A stretch of 11,672 nucleotides of DNA, from the NCBI GenBank assembly GCA_013349725.1, contig DUZB01000086.1, positions 1-11,672 of the forward strand. Direction: 5' to 3'. The first letter of the stretch is position 1; every line of letters begins with the position of its first letter. The DNA comes from Deltaproteobacteria bacterium (GTDB lineage Bacteria > Desulfobacterota > DSM-4660 > Desulfatiglandales > Desulfatiglandaceae). The translations under genes were made by a program, and so were the position numbers. Shown one piece after another: positions 1-6,523 of the stretch. The notes below the pieces were generated by a model that made no database searches, was not told the origin of the DNA, and saw only the letters and a list, made by a program, of their open reading frames with translations.

Positions 1-1
1 A

Positions 2-541
2 GCGTCCACCTTTGTGGCGGAAGCCGTGGTCGCCAATGCGGCCGACGAGAACGAACTGGCGCGTCTCGGACCGGAGAAAAGAGACGCCGTCGTCTGCGCC
101 ATCGGCGATGATTCCAAGGAATCGTCCATTATCTGCACGGCCCTCCTCCGTCAAATGGGCGCCCCGTTTGTCGTATCCCGCGCCAATGACAAAATGCACC
201 AGCGCATTTTACAACTGGTGGGAGCGCATCAGATCATCAATCCGGAGCAGGAATTCGGCCAGCGCTTCGCCAATCGCCTGCTTTATCGGCATATTATCGC
301 GCAAACACCTATCGGAGATGACCTGCATCTCACCGAAATCCACGTCCAGCCGGCCATGGTGGGGAAAAGTCTTATCGAACTTGCCCTTCCAAAGCGTTTC
401 AACGTTATGGTAGCCGCAATCCGTCGTGGGAAACCAGGCCGGCTGATGCAACCTTCCCCGAGCGAGCCTTTGCAGGCGGGGGACGATCTGATAATCGTTT
501 CCACGGAAGCAGTGATCCCCAAACTGATGGAAGGAGTCTAA
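2..541 (+). CDS. ktrA: KtrA/TrkA-family K+ uptake regulatory subunit (RCK protein), 5' truncated by window edge
   Basis: This is the cytoplasmic gating subunit of a Ktr/Trk-type K+ uptake system. It would form a ring under the membrane subunit and bind nucleotides. The frame is open from base 2, so the GTG at 14 is not the real start. Roughly 45 residues with the GxGxxG nucleotide loop lie outside the window. What remains is the second half of an RCK_N (TrkA-N) domain, with the family-typical stretch NAADENELARLG followed by VVCAIGDDSKESS and GAHQIINPEQEFG. A TrkA_C domain follows (MVGKSLIELALPKRFNVMV ... LQAGDDLIIVS). The implied full length of about 220 residues fits single-unit KtrA rather than the duplicated E. 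coli TrkA. The membrane partner (KtrB/TrkH-like) is not in the window and may lie just upstream. The next gene begins 2 bases after the stop, so they are probably co-transcribed. The family call is firm; KtrA versus TrkA is inferred from length and similarity. Confidence 0.9.
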   Translation, partial: ASTFVAEAVVANAADENELARLGPEKRDAVVCAIGDDSKESSIICTALLRQMGAPFVVSRANDKMHQRILQLVGAHQIINPEQEFGQRFANRLLYRHIIAQTPIGDDLHLTEIHVQPAMVGKSLIELALPKRFNVMVAAIRRGKPGRLMQPSPSEPLQAGDDLIIVSTEAVIPKLMEGV

Positions 542-543
542 CC

Positions 544-1263
544 ATGAAGATTGCACAATCCGTTCGCATGGGCGCATGGCTGTTGATCGGGCTCAATCTG
601 CTCATGGCGCTGGGATCTATCTGGATTTTCATGCGCATGGCGCCGGCCATCGAAGTAATCATTGAACGGAATGTGGTGTCCCTGGAGGCATGCGAGGAAA
701 TGCTGGCCTCCCTGGCTATGATCGGCCAAGACGGTCCTGCCAACCAGGTCTTGGAGGCAACATTCCTCAATGCCCTCAGGCGAGCTCAAAACAACATCAC
801 CGAAAAAGAAGAGCCCGCGGCCCTGGAATCGATCAAAGCAGGTTATCCCAATGCCTTTCTGGGAAGCAGGGCCGCTCAACAGGAAACGGTGGCCGCCATC
901 GTGCTTCTGGGGAAAATCAATCGGGAAGCCATGATCGTAGAGGACCGCCGGGCCCGGCAATTTGGAAATGCCGGCGCCTGGGGGGTCGTGTTCATGGCCG
1001 TCACTGTTTTTTTTGCGGGTATGCTTTTCAAGAGAGCACTTTCAAGAAATCTGGTCGTTCCTCTGGAAGAAATTCACGAGGTCATAACCGCCCACCGAAC
1101 CGGAGATACCATGCGGAGGTGTACCGGGCCCGATCTGCCCGGAGACGTCAAACTGGTTTATAACGGTATCAACGAACTTCTGGATCAAAAGGCCTGTTTT
1201 CGTGCTGCCGCTGGAACAGAAAGCCGCGACGGAACGCGAAATTTAAAGGAAGGAAAGCATTGA
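544..1263 (+). CDS. Small membrane sensor-like protein: two TM helices, periplasmic helical domain and HAMP, no output domain
   Basis: The product is a predicted inner-membrane protein of 239 residues. TM1 spans about residues 10-30 and TM2 about 144-163. Between them is a helical extracytoplasmic region of about 115 residues, like the four-helix-bundle sensor of chemoreceptors and kinases. After TM2 comes a HAMP-like linker (about 163-215) with the conserved proline in NLVVPLEEIHEV and the second helix LVYNGINELLDQ. No kinase, cyclase or methyl-accepting domain follows. The start has a good AAGGAG site and lies 2 bases after ktrA, which suggests a link to K+ uptake; that link is inference. 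The last 24 residues look unnatural. Shifting frame at the AAAA run (1187-1190) gives RPVFVLPLEQKAATEREI and a stop at 1244-1246, so the C-terminus may carry a one-base frameshift. It may be a remnant of a larger sensor protein. The exact function is unknown. Confidence 0.7.
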   Translation: MKIAQSVRMGAWLLIGLNLLMALGSIWIFMRMAPAIEVIIERNVVSLEACEEMLASLAMIGQDGPANQVLEATFLNALRRAQNNITEKEEPAALESIKAGYPNAFLGSRAAQQETVAAIVLLGKINREAMIVEDRRARQFGNAGAWGVVFMAVTVFFAGMLFKRALSRNLVVPLEEIHEVITAHRTGDTMRRCTGPDLPGDVKLVYNGINELLDQKACFRAAAGTESRDGTRNLKEGKH

Positions 1264-1284
1264 AATCAGCGAAGCGATTCTATA

Positions 1285-1311
1285 ACTTTAGGCACTTTAG
1301 GCACTTTTAAC
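1285..1311 (+). repeat. Tandem 9-base repeat, ACTTTAGGC x2 plus a degenerate third copy
   Basis: ACTTTAGGC occurs at 1285-1293 and again at 1294-1302, followed directly by ACTTTTAAC at 1303-1311. The repeats lie about 100 bases before the mgtE start. They could be binding sites for a regulator of mgtE or part of a dispersed intergenic repeat. The sequence alone does not decide between these. Confidence 0.55.
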
Positions 1312-1397
1312 TTGTAGGGTTCTTAAGTAAAACAGCCCCTTTCAGAAGCTTCCTAAAACCGGGCTCTCTGTACCTGGATTTTTACTGCCACTATTTC

Positions 1398-1404
1398 AAG
1401 AGGA
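1398..1404 (+). promoter_or_regulatory. Ribosome binding site of mgtE
   Basis: AAGAGGA lies 5 bases before the ATG at 1410. It supports this start, which also fits the usual length of MgtE proteins. Confidence 0.7.
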
Positions 1405-1409
1405 TAACC

Positions 1410-2774
1410 ATGAGTGATTTATCTCCCCCCTGGGAAAAGCTCAGAGAACTGATCGCCGCAGGAAACCGTATTGAACTGACAAAATTTGTCGAAACGCTCA
1501 GCCCCCCGGAGACGGCCAGGGCCATCTCCCGACTGACAGGGGAAGAACAGCTTCGGCTGTTCAGCCTTCTCAGCCCCAAGGATGCCGCCGATGTGATTGA
1601 GGATATCTCGGAAGCTCAGGCCGCGGACCTGGTGGAGGATATGCCATCGGAGCAGGCAGCGGCAATCATGGAAGAGCTGTCCAGCGATTATCTTGTAGAT
1701 GTGCTGGGCGAAATGGATGAGGATGCAAGTCAGGCCATCCTCGCAAAAATGGATTCTAAAGAAGCCGCAGAAGCGAGAATGTTGTTGGAGTACCCCCCGG
1801 ACTGCGCCGGCGGACTCATGATTTCCGAATTTCTTGTCTATAAAACCGACAATACTATCCAGAATGTACTCGATGACCTGCAGGCCAATCGACGTGAATA
1901 CGTCAATTACCATGTTCAATATTTTTACGTTGTCGACCGGGAAGAGAAACTGGCCGGCGTGCTTCGCATGCACGACCTGCTTTTTCCAGCCCGGGAGACC
2001 CTTCTCACCCAAGTGATGATTCCTTCCCCTCTCAGCGTGTCGGACAAGGCTTCTCTCAAAGAGCTTGAGGAGTTTTTCGAGGAACATCACCTGTTCGGCG
2101 TTCCGGTTGTGGACGTTGGGCGGAGACTGATGGGCGTGGTACTGCCCAATGCCATCGAAGAGGCCGTCAATAAGCGAAAAACAAAAACTTTTCTGAGGCT
2201 GAGCGGTATTATTGGCGGTGAGGAGTTCCGGACCATGCCGTTGTTCTCCCGTTCCGGTCGCCGTCTGTCCTGGTTGAGCATGAATATTGTGCTCAATATT
2301 ATCGCCGCAAGTGTCATTGCCCTGTACCAGGATACCCTTGCCGCAGTCATTACCCTGGCGGTTTTTCTGCCCATGGTCAGCGACATGAGCGGTTGTTCAG
2401 GCAACCAGGCAGTGGCGGTTTCTATGCGTGAGCTCTCTCTTGGCCTGGTCCGGCCGGGCGAATTGCTCTGGGTTTTAGCGAAGGAAGCCAAGGTCGGCGT
2501 CATCAACGGTCTGGTGCTTGGCTTGCTGCTGGGCGGGGTCGCCTATTTCTGGAAGGGAAACCCATGGTTAGGCGTCGTGGTCGGCGGCGCTTTGGCGGCC
2601 AACACGCTGGTTTCCGTTACCTTAGGCGGTATGCTGCCCCTCGTACTCAAACGATTAAGACTGGATCCGGCACTGGTTTCCAGCCCGTTGCTGACAACGG
2701 TCACTGACATGTGCGGTTTCTTTTTTGTTTTGAGTTTTGCCGCAGCGATCCTGCCGAAACTCGGAGGGATGTAG
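1410..2774 (+). CDS. mgtE: MgtE-family Mg2+ transporter/channel
   Basis: This is an inner-membrane Mg2+ (possibly also Co2+) channel, 454 residues, the usual MgtE length. The order is an N-terminal helical MgtE_N domain (about 1-130, rich in acidic repeats such as DAADVIEDI and AADLVEDMP), the linker PPDCAGGLMISEF (129-141), a pair of CBS domains (about 140-255), and a C-terminal membrane domain with about five helices (about 285-450). In MgtE, the N and CBS domains sense cytoplasmic Mg2+ and close the pore. D433, in LLTTVTDMCGFFF, matches the pore aspartate that binds Mg2+ in Thermus MgtE. The helix after P321 reads SDMSGCSGNQAVAVSMREL, where many MgtEs have a GGNxGxQ pattern, so this belongs to the SGCSGNQ variant subgroup. 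It converges with the K+ channel gene, leaving 31 bases between the stops. Confidence 0.95.
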   Translation: MSDLSPPWEKLRELIAAGNRIELTKFVETLSPPETARAISRLTGEEQLRLFSLLSPKDAADVIEDISEAQAADLVEDMPSEQAAAIMEELSSDYLVDVLGEMDEDASQAILAKMDSKEAAEARMLLEYPPDCAGGLMISEFLVYKTDNTIQNVLDDLQANRREYVNYHVQYFYVVDREEKLAGVLRMHDLLFPARETLLTQVMIPSPLSVSDKASLKELEEFFEEHHLFGVPVVDVGRRLMGVVLPNAIEEAVNKRKTKTFLRLSGIIGGEEFRTMPLFSRSGRRLSWLSMNIVLNIIAASVIALYQDTLAAVITLAVFLPMVSDMSGCSGNQAVAVSMRELSLGLVRPGELLWVLAKEAKVGVINGLVLGLLLGGVAYFWKGNPWLGVVVGGALAANTLVSVTLGGMLPLVLKRLRLDPALVSSPLLTTVTDMCGFFFVLSFAAAILPKLGGM

Positions 2775-2805
2775 CAGAAGACACTGCCCGGATGGATGAA
2801 TCAGC

Positions 2806-4509
2806 CTAAGACGACTTGAGCCTGATCCCCTCTGAATACATTTTGAAAAACCGTTTTTCCGCATCATTGGTGCCAATCATAATGAGCTCATCATTCTCAC
2901 GGAAACAAAGAGAGGGGTCAGGATTGCTGACCATCTTGCCGTCTTGTTTTATGGCAATGACGCTGCAGCCTGTTTGCATGCGGATCTGACTTTCAGCCAA
3001 GGATTTGTTTATAAGAGAGGAATGCACGCCGACACGGAATACGTTTAACCCCTCGGCAAGCATCAACACTTCATCGGGTTTGAGAAGATTAAGAATCGTA
3101 TTGGCGGCCAGAGACGCATAGGACATCACCAGGTCAGCCCCGGCCGTGTGCAGCTTTGAGATACTTCTGTCAAGGGTAGCCCGGCTGATGATCTGGATGT
3201 CGGGCCGCAGCCTCCGGCAGTAAATGGTCAGGTAAATATTTGTGGGGTCATCATGGGTGGTGATGATAACCGATGGAGCCTTCTTGATCCCTGCCTGTTC
3301 CAGTATGCTGATGTCCGCGGCGCTTCCATAGATGTACCTGTCATCTTCGACGAGCCTCTTATTTTTTTCAATGATTCGATAGTCAATATCCCCTTCTTCC
3401 AGTGCCTCTGCGGCAGCACGGCCAACCCGTCCGCCTCCCAGAATAAGAACCGGCGCCGGGAATTTCTGATGACCCCCAAAACGTTCATCGTAGTTTTTAA
3501 GTTGTTCCGTTGTTCCGGCCAGTAGAAGAACGGTCGTGGAATTGATCCGTGTTGCTGCGGTGGAGTTTTCAAACATTCCCTTTTCCCAGACACCCACAAT
3601 CGTAAGGCCTGTTGTTTCGCGCAGTCTGCTTTGCTGGAGAGTCTTACCTACGAGAGTTGTCCTCATGGCCGGGGCCTCCGCCAAGAGAAGAGAGTCGATG
3701 CTTCCAATCACGTTTGCCTGGGCGCTCGTCCTGAGCACTCTTCTTGCCAATGACTGGCCCAGTAGTTTCATGAATTGGAAAACGTGGGTGCTTCCAGCCA
3801 GCTGTAAAATATCTACGGAATCATCCAGATCCGCATTTGCAACAATTGGCACCTCTTTAGAAACTTCCCGGACCGTGAAGGCGATGTTCGTATTCATCAT
3901 GTCGTCAATATTGGCAACCACCAGGGTCGCTTTCTCTACCTTGAGGCGTCTGTACGTGTCCGGATCACCCAATTCACCCACCACCACTTTATAGTCCAGG
4001 TCGATCAGTTCCAGCGCTTTTTTTACATCCTCCATGACAATGACATATTCATATTGATATTGTCTCAGCCTGTCTACAAGATTCATGGTGATCGGATCGT
4101 AGTTTGTCAGAATGACATGGTCTTCTATGTCTTCGGGCAATTTTCGAGGAGCCCTGGCTTTTGTCTGGGCCTCGAGCCATGGCGCGTAAAAGAACTGGAT
4201 GAAAGTGAAGGGAAGCATGATGAGAAGCAATACGATACCGGATAGGAGCACAACCATAGAGAACAGCTTTCCCAAGTCCGAGTCGAAAGTGATATCCCCG
4301 AAACCGAGGGTGGACATTACCGTAAGAGTCCAATAAAAGCCTGTAATCCAGCTGAATTTTTTGTCTTCCAGCATCATCAGAAAATGAAACAGGACACTGT
4401 AGACGGTGATCATGGTTATCAGGAGGAGAAAAAACTTCATCAACATCTTGAGGTTTCTCTCACTTGTCCCTTTCAGGATATAGACAAACTGCCCAAATAG
4501 AAATTTCAT
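2806..4509 (-). CDS. Two-TM potassium channel with two RCK (TrkA_N + TrkA_C) units
   Basis: This is a predicted K+ channel of 567 residues. TM1 spans about residues 24-46. The pore helix leads into the filter TLGFGD (67-72), a bacterial variant of TVGYGD, and TM2 spans about 83-108. The cytoplasmic part has two RCK units. The first (about 130-340) lacks the glycine loop: HVILTNYDPITMNLV stands where GxGxxG is expected. The second (about 351-567) keeps it in VLILGGGRVGR (G358, G360, G363), with acidic E381 at the end of the next strand. Each unit is followed by a TrkA_C domain (about 270-335 and 480-550). Tandem RCKs suggest four subunits making one eight-unit gating ring. An in-frame ATG at 4518 exists, but GGGAG at 4519-4523 is 9 bases before the ATG at 4509 and touches the upstream one, so 4509 is preferred. 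It follows the PII gene by 82 bases on the same strand and may have its own promoter. Confidence 0.92.
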   Translation of the reverse strand: MKFLFGQFVYILKGTSERNLKMLMKFFLLLITMITVYSVLFHFLMMLEDKKFSWITGFYWTLTVMSTLGFGDITFDSDLGKLFSMVVLLSGIVLLLIMLPFTFIQFFYAPWLEAQTKARAPRKLPEDIEDHVILTNYDPITMNLVDRLRQYQYEYVIVMEDVKKALELIDLDYKVVVGELGDPDTYRRLKVEKATLVVANIDDMMNTNIAFTVREVSKEVPIVANADLDDSVDILQLAGSTHVFQFMKLLGQSLARRVLRTSAQANVIGSIDSLLLAEAPAMRTTLVGKTLQQSRLRETTGLTIVGVWEKGMFENSTAATRINSTTVLLLAGTTEQLKNYDERFGGHQKFPAPVLILGGGRVGRAAAEALEEGDIDYRIIEKNKRLVEDDRYIYGSAADISILEQAGIKKAPSVIITTHDDPTNIYLTIYCRRLRPDIQIISRATLDRSISKLHTAGADLVMSYASLAANTILNLLKPDEVLMLAEGLNVFRVGVHSSLINKSLAESQIRMQTGCSVIAIKQDGKMVSNPDPSLCFRENDELIMIGTNDAEKRFFKMYSEGIRLKSS

Positions 4510-4591
4510 AATAAACATCTCCCTGCCCGTCTGCCATGAACCCCTTTACAGAATCACGGGAACATTTTCACCAAAGAATCTCCACGGACAG
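4510..4591 (-). other. Gap between the PII gene and the K+ channel gene
   Basis: These 82 bases on the minus strand hold the channel's GGGAG ribosome binding site (4519-4523). No clear hairpin terminator or strong promoter is visible. The channel may therefore be a distal member of the long minus-strand operon or have a weak promoter of its own. Confidence 0.4.
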
Positions 4592-4936
4592 TTATCGATG
4601 CTTTTTCGCTTCTTCCTTGAAGTGTTCTATCTGGCTTTCCAAACCTATGGCACTTTCCACGTCCACCACGAACGCGATCCCCGTGCCCGGTTCTATAAAT
4701 CTTCCGGCCTGGTAAATGGCGCCCAGCACCGGTTCAACGAGCCTTTCTTCCAAGAGAAAGAGAACCACGTCGGTCTGCGCTTCAAGGGTCAGGCCGAAGA
4801 AAGTCTTTGCCTCGTGTATGCCTGTACCTCGAGCCGGGATAATGGTGGCCCCTGTACCGCCGGAAGCCTTGGCCGCGTCTACGATTCGATCGGTTTCCGT
4901 GGTTTTGACCATTGAGATAATCAATTTTAATTTCAT
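4592..4936 (-). CDS. PII-family signal protein with a shortened T-loop, paired with DUF1538 membrane genes
   Basis: The product is a small (114-residue) trimeric signalling protein of the GlnB/GlnK superfamily. PII proteins bind ATP/ADP, often 2-oxoglutarate, and control transporters or enzymes by direct contact. The opening MKLKLIISMVKTTETDRIVDAAKASGGTGAT and the late stretch GTGIAFVVDVESAIGL (84-99) fit the PII fold. Between the PII strands, where E. coli GlnB has a long T-loop with uridylylated Tyr51, this protein has only TGIHEAKTFFGLTLEAQ, with no Tyr. Uridylylation control is therefore unlikely. The B-loop region (AGRFIEPGTG) is about three residues longer than in GlnB and lacks its lysine. 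The ATG is 1 base after the stop of the DUF1538 gene, with AAGGGAG just upstream, so the two are translationally coupled. Control of the DUF1538 membrane proteins is the natural inference, by analogy with GlnK-AmtB and SbtB-SbtA. Confidence 0.88.
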   Translation of the reverse strand: MKLKLIISMVKTTETDRIVDAAKASGGTGATIIPARGTGIHEAKTFFGLTLEAQTDVVLFLLEERLVEPVLGAIYQAGRFIEPGTGIAFVVDVESAIGLESQIEHFKEEAKKHR

Positions 4937-4937
4937 G

Positions 4938-5723
4938 TCATTTCTCCCTTCTCATCCTTAGACTCCGGCGCTCCAGCCAGCGTGCCAACTGAGCGTACCC
5001 CATTACGGTCATGATGGGGAAGACACTCGCAAAGGCAATCAATCCGAATCCATCCAGTGCAGGATCACGGCCCGGAATCGTTTCCGATAGACCAAGGCCC
5101 AGGGCAGCAACCAGGGGCACGGTCACCGTCGAGGTCGTGACCCCGCCTGAATCATAGGCAAGGGCGATAATCTCCCGGGGAGCGAATACCGTCTGGATCA
5201 CGACAATAACGTATCCTGCAATGATATAAATATAAAGTGGCGTTCCCGTCACGATGCGAAACGTGCCGATTCCTATTCCAATGGCCACCCCGGTTGCAAC
5301 AGCCAATCTCAATCCCCACTGGCTCAGACTGCCTCGTGAAACCTCGTGCGCTTTGTAGCATACTGCAATCAATGCCGGCTCCGCAACGGTCGTGGCAAAT
5401 CCGATCAGGATGCCGAAGACATACACCCATGCATAGGCGTGCCAGGGCGCATCAGCCGGGACCGTTTTCGAGCCGAAAACAAATTCTGGCGCTGACAATT
5501 GCTTCGCCATGATCTTGCCTATGGGAAACAGAGCGGTTTCCAGTCCGTCCAAGAAGAGGGTCAGGCCCACAAGAACAAACACAAAACCCGCCACTACGCG
5601 CTTCCAGTTCGGTATGGGTTTTCGCAAAACCACAAGCTGGAAAAACAGCAGCAAAACCAGAACCGGAAAGACATCCTTGACGGTCAGGCCGAGAGTATGA
5701 GCAAATGTGGTAAGAAGTTCCAT
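4938..5723 (-). CDS. DUF1538 membrane protein, second copy of a tandem pair
   Basis: The product is an integral membrane protein of 261 residues with about six or seven hydrophobic segments and a basic cytoplasmic tail (LERRSLRMRREK). DUF1538 proteins are presumed transporters of unknown substrate. Family motifs are [11 protein letters not shown] (111-121), FAPREIIALAYDSGG (180-194), a Thr/Ser-rich stretch [14 protein letters not shown] (196-209) and [10 protein letters not shown] (224-233). All recur in the preceding gene, so the two are paralogues; many family members elsewhere carry both halves in one chain. It begins 15 bases after the stop of the first copy, with only a weak ribosome site (GGATACTGG), which fits coupled translation and a paired complex. 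It has a longer polar loop (about 77-96) than its partner. The family call is firm; the transport role is inferred. Confidence 0.85.
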   Translation of the reverse strand: MELLTTFAHTLGLTVKDVFPVLVLLLFFQLVVLRKPIPNWKRVVAGFVFVLVGLTLFLDGLETALFPIGKIMAKQLSAPEFVFGSKTVPADAPWHAYAWVYVFGILIGFATTVAEPALIAVCYKAHEVSRGSLSQWGLRLAVATGVAIGIGIGTFRIVTGTPLYIYIIAGYVIVVIQTVFAPREIIALAYDSGGVTTSTVTVPLVAALGLGLSETIPGRDPALDGFGLIAFASVFPIMTVMGYAQLARWLERRSLRMRREK

Positions 5724-5737
5724 CCAGTATCCATAAC

Positions 5738-6508
5738 TCAGCGAAAAAAGATCATACCGTATCCCATAACGAACACGATCGGCAATAATGAGGCAAACGC
5801 GATAAGTCCGAAGCCATCCACCAGAGGGTTACGCCCGCGGATTGTTGAAGCCAGACCCACACCCAGGGCCGTTACCAGCGGCACAGTTACCGTCGATGTG
5901 GTGACGCCACCGGAATCATAGGCGACACCCACGATTTCCTTCGGCGCAAAGGCCGTCATGATCATAACGGCGACGTAGCCGCCGATGATAAGGTAGTGAA
6001 CAGGCCACCCCTTGAGGATTCGTATGAGGCCCACCAGAATAGCAATCCCCACGGAAAATGCAACGGTGAGCCGGAGCCCCAAGGCATAAGACTGCATGGA
6101 CGTCGGATCAGAACCGATAAGATTCCCCTTGGCTGCCACCATGGCGGCTTCTTTCGTCACCGCGATGAGAGCCGGCTCCGCGATGGTCGTGGAGAAACCG
6201 AGTCCGAACCCGAACAGGAGCAGCCAGAAAAGGCTTCCCTTGCGGGCAAAGGCCTCCGCCATCGCTTCTCCGATGGGAAAGAGTCCTATCTCCAGCCCGA
6301 CAACAAAAAGGGCTAACCCTAAAATGACCAAGATAAGTCCCACAAATACATTCAGGACATCAGGAAAGGGCTGCCGCACCACGGCTAACTGGAAGATCAA
6401 TATAACCAGGATGATCGGGAGGAGGTCCCGGCAGGCCCCGACGATATTCAGGCCAAATCGCCTGAGCGGGTTGACAATATATTCTATAAGTTCATTTTTG
6501 CCGGCCAT
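5738..6508 (-). CDS. DUF1538 membrane protein, first copy of a tandem pair
   Basis: The product is an integral membrane protein of 256 residues, a paralogue of the next gene. Hydrophobic helices lie at about 29-45, 52-72, 92-110, 143-165, 170-188 and 235-253. Shared motifs are [12 protein letters not shown] (106-117), [15 protein letters not shown] (187-201), [14 protein letters not shown] (203-216) and [10 protein letters not shown] (231-240). A conserved Asp in a Gly/Ser/Thr-rich membrane region would suit ion or solute binding, but no substrate is known to me. An in-frame TTG at 6523 could extend it by five residues, but GGAGG stands 4 bases before the ATG at 6508, so ATG is chosen. It begins 15 bases after the YitT gene. 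Confidence 0.86.
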   Translation of the reverse strand: MAGKNELIEYIVNPLRRFGLNIVGACRDLLPIILVILIFQLAVVRQPFPDVLNVFVGLILVILGLALFVVGLEIGLFPIGEAMAEAFARKGSLFWLLLFGFGLGFSTTIAEPALIAVTKEAAMVAAKGNLIGSDPTSMQSYALGLRLTVAFSVGIAILVGLIRILKGWPVHYLIIGGYVAVMIMTAFAPKEIVGVAYDSGGVTTSTVTVPLVTALGVGLASTIRGRNPLVDGFGLIAFASLLPIVFVMGYGMIFFR

Positions 6509-6523
6509 ATGCCCTCCAAGCAA

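Larger units (their letters stand above)
1264..1409. other. Intergenic region upstream of mgtE
   Basis: These 146 non-coding bases should hold the mgtE promoter if mgtE is not read through from ktrA. I see a tandem 9-base repeat (1285-1311, listed separately) and an A+T-rich stretch after it, but no convincing -35/-10 pair. A weak AGCCC/GGGCT pairing around 1335-1366 has a long loop and is not a convincing terminator. No M-box or other Mg2+ riboswitch structure was recognised. Confidence 0.5.

Noticed and set aside
14..16. GTG as start of the KtrA gene
   Set aside because: It sits in the middle of the RCK_N domain; the frame is open to the edge and the glycine loop must lie upstream.
1419..2090. 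Minus-strand open frame opposite mgtE
   Set aside because: It overlaps the conserved MgtE_N and CBS coding sequence, has low-complexity composition and shows no family resemblance.
2274..2296. Perfect 7-base inverted repeat TTGAGCA/TGCTCAA with a 9-base loop
   Set aside because: It lies inside the first MgtE membrane helix, is short, and is followed by no T-run. It is probably a chance effect of codon choice.
2775..2805. Possible bidirectional terminator between mgtE and the K+ channel gene
   Set aside because: The 31 bases contain no G+C-rich hairpin or T-tract on either strand.
4516..4518. Upstream ATG of the K+ channel
   Set aside because: It directly abuts the GGGAG site, leaving almost no spacing; the ATG at 4509 has the ideal 9-base spacing.
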